Shown: positions 1-5,792 of the stretch, one piece after another | Position numbering within the stretch: position 1 is the first letter of the stretch | Layout of the letters: each line of letters starts with the position of its first letter | DNA from: SLFT01 sp964493075 | GTDB lineage: Bacteria; Hydrogenedentota; Hydrogenedentia; Hydrogenedentales; CAITNO01 | DNA length: 22,969 bases | Reading direction: 5' to 3' | NCBI GenBank assembly: GCA_964493075.1 | Contig: CAZBNU010000049.1 | Span: 1 to 22,969 of the forward strand | The notes under the pieces: generated by a model | Told to the model about the DNA's origin: nothing | Database searches by the model: none | Seen by the model: the letters and a program-made list of their open reading frames with translations, nothing else | Position numbers and translations under genes: made by a program

Positions 1-157
1 GCGCGCGCGCCGCTTCCAGCGCCAGTTGTGTCTTGCCCGTGCCTGCTTCGCCGGTTAATAGCAGCGGTTTTTCCATGGCGAGGGCGATATTCACCACTGC
101 CTTGAGTTCGGATTCCAGGTAATATTGGTCTGTGCCTTCGAAATGATACTGCTCCAT
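1..157 (-). CDS. MoxR-type AAA+ ATPase, N-terminal fragment
   Basis: Only the first 52 codons lie in the window; the gene runs off the left edge. The translation has a short leader, then a hydrophobic strand and a Walker A loop (LLLTGEAGTGKTQLA, about residues 34-48). This is the typical start of the MoxR/NorQ/CbbQ group of AAA+ ATPases, which act as chaperones that activate or insert cofactors into partner proteins, often with VWA-domain partners. The ATG at 155-157 is preceded by AAGGA at good spacing. It is divergent from the Nudix/MBL gene across 88 bp. The subfamily cannot be fixed from so little sequence. Confidence 0.75.
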   Translation of the reverse strand, partial: MEQYHFEGTDQYYLESELKAVVNIALAMEKPLLLTGEAGTGKTQLALEAARA

Positions 158-166
158 AAAAAAATC

Positions 167-195
167 CTTACATTTTATGGTGAAAATGCTATACA
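167..195 (+). promoter_or_regulatory. Probable sigma-70 promoter for the Nudix/MBL gene
   Basis: CTTACA at 167-172, a 17-bp spacer, and TATACA at 190-195 with an upstream TG (187-188) that makes an extended -10. It lies about 50 bp before the ATG at 246. It was found by eye; the -35 box is only a partial match. Confidence 0.4.
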
Positions 196-245
196 ATAGT
201 AGGTTCAGGATGCAACGCTGTAACAACAATGAAAAGGGTAACATC

Positions 246-1712
246 ATGGCTTCATGGTTGAATTATAACAGCGACGCGGGCGTAACGCCGAAAAAGGCTG
301 CGGCAGCCATTCTTTATGAACGGGAAACCGGCTCCGTGCTGATGGTGCAACGCAACCAAGCGCTGGCCTTCATGGGCGGCCACCATGCGTTTCCCGGCGG
401 CAGCGTTGCCGAACAGGATACAGGACGTTGCGTCCGTGGCACAAATGACACAAAACTTGCACACGCCATTACCGCTGCTGTCCGTGAAACTTTCGAGGAA
501 ACCGGTGTACTTCTTGTGGACGGTAACCTGCCCGATACTTCAACACTTGCAACCGCACGTCTGGACATTCTGGCGCATCCGGAAAACTTTGAACCCTTTC
601 TCGAAGCCCACAGCCTGAAAATTCCGGGGGACAAATTCATCCCCATAGGCCGTTGGATAACGCCATCCTTTGCGCCCATGCGTTTCGATACGCTCTATTT
701 CCTCTATTGCACCGATACGTTGCTTCCGGCAACCCCCATAGGACAGGACGGCGAAATAACCGCAACCACCTGGTTAAATGCCAGCGAATCACTGGAACAA
801 CGTGCTAAAGGTCAGATTCAAATGTCCACGCCTGTCGTGTTTGTGCTGCGTCGTCTTGCGGTGCTGCCCTTGGACAAAGCGATTGATCGGCTCCAGCATA
901 CCCCGGGCTTCTCGGACATTATTCATGACTACATAGAGCCTGCCCACGGCATCCACATTGTGCCGGTACAATCGCGTACCCTCCCCCCTGCCACCCACAC
1001 GAATTGCGTGTTGATTGGGGAGACGGAACTGGCCATCATAGATCCCGGCATTGACGACGCGACGGCGTGGGAACGTTTCGCGGCGCATCTGGAGGAAATA
1101 CTGACCATGGCAGGCGGCAGACTCCATGCTGTTCTGCTCACTCACGACCATCCGGATCACAGTGCATCGGTACACCGGCTTGCACGGGACTACAACGCAC
1201 CGGTCTACGCCCATGCGTGTTGTAGTGAAAAAGATATTGCCATTGAAGACGGCTCCTGTATTGAACTCGCCGGCAGCCCTCCCTGGCGTATTCGGTGCCT
1301 GCACACGCCCGGCCACCATCCCGGCCACTTTGCCTTCTACGAGGAAACCACCGACACGCTGCTGTGCGGCGACATGGTGTCCAATCCCGGCACCATTATG
1401 ATAGATCCCGACAGCGGCGGCGATATGACTGCGTATCTCATGGGGCTTGAACAAATAAGCAAGTTAACTCCGAAGCTTACCATACCCGCCCATGGCGCGC
1501 CCCTGATAGACAATCAGGGACCAGAACTATTCCGAAAAACGCATGCCCATCGCCGTATGCGGGAGGGTCGCATTCGGGATGCCATATCACGGGGCGCGAA
1601 TACGCTGGACGCCATCCTTGCCCTTGCCTATGATGATACACCACAATCGCTGCATCCGCTGGCGCTGCAGCAGTTGAAGGCGCATCTAATTGATATGAAT
1701 ATTGTTATTTAG
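246..1712 (+). CDS. Nudix hydrolase / metallo-beta-lactamase fusion protein
   Basis: A 488-residue, two-domain cytoplasmic enzyme. Residues about 15-200 form a Nudix domain of the NUDT19-like type: the box starts at GG (51-52), has a long insertion, and ends RETFEETG (80-87), giving the metal-binding glutamates. Residues about 240-420 form a metallo-beta-lactamase fold with the full ligand set: THDHPDH (299-305), H357 in HTPGH, D376 in CGD, and H416 in PAHG. The tail (430-488) resembles the small winged-helix tail of LACTB2-like proteins. The family knowledge suggests hydrolysis of a nucleoside-diphosphate derivative (a CoA-type substrate is known for NUDT19) plus hydrolysis of a thioester, phosphodiester or RNA; the substrate is not readable here. 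An in-frame ATG exists at 177, but the one at 246 follows AAAGGG and starts the conserved region. Confidence 0.85.
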   Translation: MASWLNYNSDAGVTPKKAAAAILYERETGSVLMVQRNQALAFMGGHHAFPGGSVAEQDTGRCVRGTNDTKLAHAITAAVRETFEETGVLLVDGNLPDTSTLATARLDILAHPENFEPFLEAHSLKIPGDKFIPIGRWITPSFAPMRFDTLYFLYCTDTLLPATPIGQDGEITATTWLNASESLEQRAKGQIQMSTPVVFVLRRLAVLPLDKAIDRLQHTPGFSDIIHDYIEPAHGIHIVPVQSRTLPPATHTNCVLIGETELAIIDPGIDDATAWERFAAHLEEILTMAGGRLHAVLLTHDHPDHSASVHRLARDYNAPVYAHACCSEKDIAIEDGSCIELAGSPPWRIRCLHTPGHHPGHFAFYEETTDTLLCGDMVSNPGTIMIDPDSGGDMTAYLMGLEQISKLTPKLTIPAHGAPLIDNQGPELFRKTHAHRRMREGRIRDAISRGANTLDAILALAYDDTPQSLHPLALQQLKAHLIDMNIVI

Positions 1713-1723
1713 AGAGTTGTGGC

Positions 1724-1801
1724 GATTTGGATTTGGATTTGGATTTGGATTTGGATATGGATGCCGATGCCGATGCCGATGCCGATTTGGATTTCGATTT
1801 G
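1724..1801. repeat. 13-unit hexamer tandem repeat, every unit GATNNN
   Basis: Thirteen uninterrupted 6-bp units, all beginning GAT: five GATTTG (1724-1753), GATATG, four GATGCC (1760-1783), then GATTTG, GATTTC, GATTTG. The array begins 11 bp after the Nudix/MBL stop codon and its last unit touches the putative -35 box of the next gene. One frame would read as alternating Asp-Leu and Asp-Ala, another as Ile-Trp, but no frame has a supported start site. Confidence 0.9.
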
Positions 1802-1829
1802 GCACAATTCTTTGAAACCAAAGTATAAT
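1799..1829 (+). promoter_or_regulatory. Putative promoter of the secreted NTF2-like protein gene
   Basis: TTGGCA at 1799-1804 and a perfect TATAAT at 1824-1829, with a long 19-bp spacer. It lies 95 bp before the ATG at 1924. The -35 overlaps the end of the hexamer repeat. The -10 is convincing; the -35 is weak. Confidence 0.4.
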
Positions 1830-1923
1830 ACCTCTGGTCTCATATATAGGAATGACGTGTGCTCAACAGGTGAGTATGCGCATGTTTTCAGGGAAAACTT
1901 CTAAAACACGAAAGGAAAGTTGT

Positions 1924-2772
1924 ATGAAGAAGATGGCAGTAGTTGTAATGGTTGCGATGTTTTCGTTCACGATGGTCGCCCAGGCGAATGACGCTTTGGT
2001 GGAGAAGGTATTGCTCCTTCAGTTTTGTGAAGAAGCAGGTATTAGCGACTATGGACTGATTGAAGTGCTTGAGGGCTATGAAGAATACCGTTCCATGATG
2101 GACGATCTGGAAGCCGAACGCGCTGAAGCAGCGACAGAACTGGAAGCCGCGCTTGCAAGTGGCAAAACGGGTCCCGATGTTATGTCTCTCGCCCGCGACC
2201 TGATGGAACTCGATATGGACATTCTTGAAACCAAGCAGAGCGCCGTAAGCGAAGCGGGCAGCGTGCTGGGTTCCGAGGCCGTTGGCAAACTGTACCTCAT
2301 CGTTACCGATTTGGCTGGTGCGAAGGCAAAGATGGCGGCTGAAATCGCTGGCACCCCGGCTGCTGCCTGCCCGATGGCTGGCACCCCGGCCTGCCCGATG
2401 GCAGCACAGCCCTGCGCGACAGCAGCAGTAGACCCTGAAACCGCTATAATGGAACGGGTCATGGTCTTCTTGAACAAACTGGCGGCAAAAGACCTTGACG
2501 GCTCCATGGAAGCAGTAGCGGATGATTTCGAGCATTATGATTTCCGCACCAAGGCCGACCTGCGTGCTTTCCTGGACGACGCCATTGCCACCGGTTATCT
2601 GGATGATATCGAAATCCAGACTGAAGACGCCGAAGTCAAGATTGACGGCGACAAAGCGGTCGTTTATCCCGTTGACATCGTTGGCATGTTCGGCACGGTC
2701 ACCCTGGAACTCGTCGGCGAAATGCGTGACGGCCAGTATATGTTGACCACCATTGACGCCTTCGGCATCTAA
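1924..2772 (+). CDS. Secreted helical protein with Cys-Pro-Met linker and NTF2-like domain
   Basis: 282 residues. Residues 1-22 form a signal peptide (KK, hydrophobic core, AQA-N cleavage site), so the product is probably periplasmic. Residues 24-140 are acidic and helical (AERAEAATELEAAL type), resembling periplasmic stress or metal-binding helical proteins such as the Spy/LTxxQ group, though no signature motif is present. Residues 141-168 form a low-complexity linker with two CPM motifs and a third Cys (C149, C157, C164). Residues 173-282 look like an NTF2/SnoaL/DUF4440-type cone fold (an initial helix with a D-x-x-xx-x-x-x-DDF pattern followed by beta strands). The ATG at 1924 is chosen over one at 1852 because it has AGGAAAG upstream and starts the signal peptide. 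It is a single-gene unit with its own promoter and terminator. The function is not known. Confidence 0.75.
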   Translation: MKKMAVVVMVAMFSFTMVAQANDALVEKVLLLQFCEEAGISDYGLIEVLEGYEEYRSMMDDLEAERAEAATELEAALASGKTGPDVMSLARDLMELDMDILETKQSAVSEAGSVLGSEAVGKLYLIVTDLAGAKAKMAAEIAGTPAAACPMAGTPACPMAAQPCATAAVDPETAIMERVMVFLNKLAAKDLDGSMEAVADDFEHYDFRTKADLRAFLDDAIATGYLDDIEIQTEDAEVKIDGDKAVVYPVDIVGMFGTVTLELVGEMRDGQYMLTTIDAFGI

Positions 2773-2792
2773 TTCACTCGCATATAAGTTTT

Positions 2793-2840
2793 ACGGCGGC
2801 TGTCCGGTATCACACCGGCAGCCGCCGTTTTATTATTTTA
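2793..2840 (+). terminator. Rho-independent terminator
   Basis: ACGGCGGCTG at 2793-2802, one unpaired T, CCGGT, a short loop, then ACCGG and CAGCCGCCGT to 2827. This gives a 15-bp GC-rich stem with one bulge. It is followed by TTTTATTATTTTATTTTT. The T-tract lies on the plus-strand side, so it ends the secreted-protein transcript; the converging FAH-family gene stops at 2838, inside the T-rich part. Confidence 0.9.
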
Positions 2841-3946
2841 TTTTTCTTCGGTCATGGTATTGCGCAAAACGCCGATGCCTTCAACGGCGGCCGCGAGTGT
2901 GTCGCCAGGGCGCAATAATTTACCCAGTGCCATGCCAATGCCTTCTGCCGTTCCCGTGGCGATAACGTCGCCGGGTAACAAGGTCACGGATTGTGAGATG
3001 AACGCGATAATGGCGGCAACGGGGAAAATCATTTGCGCTGTGGAGGCATTCTGGCGTAGTTCGCCATTGATATGCTGGGTGAGTTTCAATGCCTGTGGGT
3101 CGGGAATGGCGTCAGCAGAAGNNNNNNNNNNNNNNNNNNNNNNNNNNNNNNNNNNNNNNNNNNNNNNNNNNNNNNNNNNNNNNNNNNNNNNNNNNNNNNN
3201 NNNNNNNNNNNNNNNNNNNNNTTGATATGCTGGGTGAGTTTCAATGCCTGTGGGTCGGGAATGGCGTCAGCAGAAGCAACACAGGGTCCCATGGGACAGA
3301 AGCCATCGTGCCATTTGCCGTGGAGCCAGTCGAAGAAACCATCTTTGGCGCGTTCTTTACGATTCGGGAAGGGTTTATATTTCCTATCAGAAATGTCATT
3401 GACCACCGTGTAGCCTGCAACATACTTCAGGGCATCCTGTTCGCTGGCATGACGACAAGTCTTCCCGATGACCACGCCCAGTTCGCATTCGTAGTCTATA
3501 TAGTCCGACGACACCCGGGGAATCGGTATTGCTGCTTCGGGATCGTTATAGGTTGTGGCAGGTTTCATGAATACATAGGGAAATGTTGTTTCCCGTTCCG
3601 GCGCTTCACCGCCGCCCTCGCGTATGTGGGCAGCATAGTTGCCCGCCAGCAGCAAAACCTTGCTGGGCGTTTCAATAGGACGCAACAGACGCACTTCTTT
3701 GACGGATAGTGTCACCGGCTTGCAGGCATCCGGATTTGCGGCCATCCATTCATGCACAGCAGCAACTTCCGAAGCATGTTTCCCATAGGGCAGAAAATCC
3801 AGCACATCAACAGAATCCATCAATACTTCCACGCCCTTGACCGACTTACAGTAATAAGTCGCCGCCGCAGTCAGGGGTACGACGGCGTCATCCTGATAAA
3901 ATCCCAACGCTATCCGGTCACGATACTCATACCTGCAAATACGCAT
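2838..3946 (-). CDS. Fumarylacetoacetate hydrolase family protein (interrupted by a false assembly gap)
   Basis: A FAH-superfamily enzyme, a group that cleaves or decarboxylates acylpyruvates and related 2-keto acids in aromatic or sugar-acid breakdown. The divalent-metal site is visible: E153 and E155 in DYECELGVVIGK and D184 in VVNDISDRK. The C-terminal half has GDVIATGTAEGIG, the usual family closing motif. As printed the frame is broken by 100 N plus a 55-bp duplication. Removing those 155 bases gives 954 nt, an exact 317-codon frame, with the peptide LKLTQHI continuing directly into NGELRQ. The gene is therefore intact. The ATG at 3944-3946 follows GAGGAG. No pathway neighbour is present, so the substrate is unknown. 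Confidence 0.9.
3067..3121. repeat. Left copy of a 55-bp contig-end duplication
   Basis: Identical over all 55 bases to 3222-3276 on the other side of the N run. It is an assembly artefact rather than a biological repeat; see the gap entry. Confidence 0.95.
3122..3221. other. 100-N scaffold gap, almost certainly spurious
   Basis: Exactly 100 N, the conventional placeholder for a gap of unknown size. The 55 bases before it and the 55 bases after it are identical, and merging them restores the FAH-family reading frame. The true sequence therefore has no gap here; the two contigs overlap by 55 bp, a common de Bruijn k-mer length. Confidence 0.95.
3222..3276. repeat. Right copy of the 55-bp contig-end duplication
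   Basis: Second exact copy of 3067-3121, directly after the N run. It should be collapsed onto the first copy. Confidence 0.95.
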
Positions 3947-4102
3947 GGTGTTCTCCTCAATGGGTTGTCAACTTTTTTTGTAATGAAGGTCAACTAGCTT
4001 ATATTGATCCCTATAATAGCAGGTTCTGACTTTTTCATAAATAATTGCAGACGCCAGATGCAGAAAAACCGCCGTCACTGCGAGGGAATCAGTACATAGA
4101 AT

Positions 4103-4131
4103 TTGACATGCACACAGAGATATAGTATACT
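4103..4131 (+). promoter_or_regulatory. Near-consensus sigma-70 promoter of the nucleotidyltransferase module
   Basis: TTGACA at 4103-4108, exactly 17 bp, then TATACT at 4126-4131. The predicted start of transcription is about 4138. This is the strongest promoter-like sequence in the window, and a palindrome lies directly over its start point. Confidence 0.8.
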
Positions 4132-4156
4132 TATACCACTTATTACAAGAGGTATA
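4132..4156. promoter_or_regulatory. Palindromic putative operator over the transcription start
   Basis: A 25-bp imperfect palindrome: TATACCACTT at 4132-4141 and AAGAGGTATA at 4147-4156, pairing at 9 of 10 positions. It begins at the base after the -10 box. Extra GTATA half-sites flank it: GTATAC at 4125-4130, overlapping the -10, and GTATAA at 4163-4168. The position would block initiation, as expected for an autoregulated module whose second gene encodes a winged-helix protein. Confidence 0.6.
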
Positions 4157-4177
4157 CAAGAAGTATAAGAAAAAATT

Positions 4178-4768
4178 ATGAATAAAAACAGCCTGGAAAA
4201 AACTTTTGAAATTCTTGCTGCACGGCTTGAGAGCAATCATGCACCGCCACAAAAAATTGCCGTATGCGGCGGCGCTGCCCTTATTGCCTGTGGCCTATTG
4301 CCGCGCACCACGACAGATGTAGATATTGTGGCATTGCTATCAGAACAGGACGAACTCATTTCGCCCGCACCACTGCCAGAACCGCTTGTTACTGCCGCAA
4401 ATGAAGTTGCCGCTCTGACATCCCTTCCCCAGGACTGGCTGAACAACGGTCCAAGCCGGGACCAGGGCGGCCTATTTCAAATGGGACTGCCAAATGGATT
4501 GCAGAACCGTCTTCATAAAAAAGAATATGGGCCTTACTTAACCGTGTTTTTTATTGATCGTTTTGACCAGATTCACTTCAAACTGTACGCTGGTGTGGAC
4601 CGCGGCGGTTATCACATCACTGACCTTGCAGCACTGAAACCGACGGACGAAGAATTGTATCAGGCAGCGCAATGGGCTTGTACTCACGACATATCCGCTG
4701 CATTTGTTGCTTTGTTGAAAACACTTTTGAAAGATATGGGTCATGAAAGCGTTGCTGCACGATTATAG
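4178..4768 (+). CDS. Small nucleotidyltransferase (AbiEii/MNT-like, DUF6036-type)
   Basis: 196 residues. The nucleotidyltransferase signature is clear: CGGAAL (30-35) followed by RTTTDVDIV (43-51), giving the GG loop and the metal-binding D47 and D49. A later strand, DQIHFKLYAGVDRGG (130-144), and TDLAALKPTDEELYQAAQW (148-166) match the C-terminal helix block of stand-alone NTases that sit beside antitoxins or winged-helix regulators. Such enzymes transfer a nucleotide to tRNA or protein targets in type IV/VII-like toxin-antitoxin systems, or have silencing roles. The assignment to toxin is inference. It overlaps the next gene by 26 bp. The ribosome site is weak (AAGAAAAAATT), so the strong promoter may be offset by poor translation. 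Confidence 0.75.
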   Translation: MNKNSLEKTFEILAARLESNHAPPQKIAVCGGAALIACGLLPRTTTDVDIVALLSEQDELISPAPLPEPLVTAANEVAALTSLPQDWLNNGPSRDQGGLFQMGLPNGLQNRLHKKEYGPYLTVFFIDRFDQIHFKLYAGVDRGGYHITDLAALKPTDEELYQAAQWACTHDISAAFVALLKTLLKDMGHESVAARL

Positions 4769-5753
4769 GGATACCCTTCTTGATACGTTGCTCAGATTCC
4801 TGTGGCGTGCATGGACATCTGTTGGTATTTCCGGCCACACGGACGCTTCCTTCACTCATGTTGTTGATCCTGAAGCACTGTTACTATTTACGGCTTCCCT
4901 GGGACGTTATGACCAACGCCTTTTTGATGAGGTACTGGAATGGCTACAGGTAAATGGGCGCTTCATCAACATTCACCGGCTTAAAAACATCATGCGAAAA
5001 GAGCCTTTTTCAGGAAAGGCTGTGCTTGCTGCCATTGCTAACCATTGCACAAGCCATGACACTTCTCAAAAGTGGAAACTTTTGGGGGAAGTGGACACAA
5101 ACAGCAAAAAACACTTCCACTTGTTTTTTCTTTCTGATGGACGCCCGTTACCAGTGACCGGGGATAAGGATCCTCATTTTCTGAAACATGGATTCATAAG
5201 GAATACCGTGCAACTTCGCAGCCACGGACTGCCGTTTTCAACAGATACTCCTGCCTGCCGCTGGCTGCAATTGCGTGCGATATTCGGCGTCGGCGCGAGA
5301 TCCGATATCATCACTTACCTGCTGTTAAATGAGAGGAGCTATTCACGTGAATTGGCACAGGAACTCTACTATTCCCAAAAGGCAATTCATGAAGTTATGC
5401 GGGAACTTGAACTTTCAACCATGCTGTATTCGGTTAAACAAAAAAGAGAACGTATATTCCGTTTGTCGGCTGATTGGAACGCTTTTCTAGGCAGGGGCAC
5501 AGAAAAGCAGTCATGGATAAATTGGCCCATTCTACTCCAATCTACAGAAGCGTTCTGGTATACGATTGAAGAACTCTGTACATCTACAAAAAACGCTCTG
5601 GCCATTTCCTCTGATATTGCATTGCAGATCAAACAAATACAGGAACGCCTTGTCCAGGATTTCGGCTTTCACGAACCGAAAAAGGCAGGAGAAGACAATA
5701 GTTTTGCACTACTGGAAAATTTTCGTCAGTATTTCGAGCATATCGTACAGTAG
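4743..5753 (+). CDS. Winged-helix protein paired with the nucleotidyltransferase
   Basis: 336 residues, not recognised as a named family. Residues about 42-85 (DPEALLLFTASLGRYDQRLF onward) look like a helical or first winged-helix unit. Residues 185-245 form a clearer winged helix: SDIITYLLLNE, SRELAQELYYSQKAIHEVMR as the helix-turn-helix, then a basic wing VKQKRERIFRLS. The C-terminal 80 residues are helical. There is no signal peptide or membrane segment, so it is cytoplasmic. It starts inside the upstream gene (26-bp overlap), indicating translational coupling and a stoichiometric partnership. Inferred role: repressor and/or antitoxin for the NTase, binding the palindrome at 4132-4156. The gene order (NTase first) is the reverse of classical abiEi-abiEii. 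Confidence 0.65.
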   Translation: MKALLHDYRDTLLDTLLRFLWRAWTSVGISGHTDASFTHVVDPEALLLFTASLGRYDQRLFDEVLEWLQVNGRFINIHRLKNIMRKEPFSGKAVLAAIANHCTSHDTSQKWKLLGEVDTNSKKHFHLFFLSDGRPLPVTGDKDPHFLKHGFIRNTVQLRSHGLPFSTDTPACRWLQLRAIFGVGARSDIITYLLLNERSYSRELAQELYYSQKAIHEVMRELELSTMLYSVKQKRERIFRLSADWNAFLGRGTEKQSWINWPILLQSTEAFWYTIEELCTSTKNALAISSDIALQIKQIQERLVQDFGFHEPKKAGEDNSFALLENFRQYFEHIVQ

Positions 5754-5792
5754 AAATTGTTTCTTGCTAACGAACACGTCTTTGTATGTAGT

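Noticed and set aside
789..1454. 221-codon open frame on the minus strand opposite the Nudix/MBL gene
   Set aside because: It is antisense to a gene with intact catalytic motifs, its translation has no recognisable domain, and it has no ribosome site.
1799..1815. Sigma-54 promoter (TGGCAC-N5-TTTGA)
   Set aside because: The -12 element lacks the essential GC; the nearby TATAAT fits sigma-70 better.
1719..1904. Open frame on the plus strand encoding Ile-Trp and Met-Pro repeats
   Set aside because: It is a by-product of the hexamer DNA repeat, has no ribosome site, and runs across the promoter of the next gene.
3086..3946. FAH-family gene as a frameshifted pseudogene
   Set aside because: The break coincides with the N run and the 55-bp duplication; collapsing these restores a full-length frame with all metal ligands.
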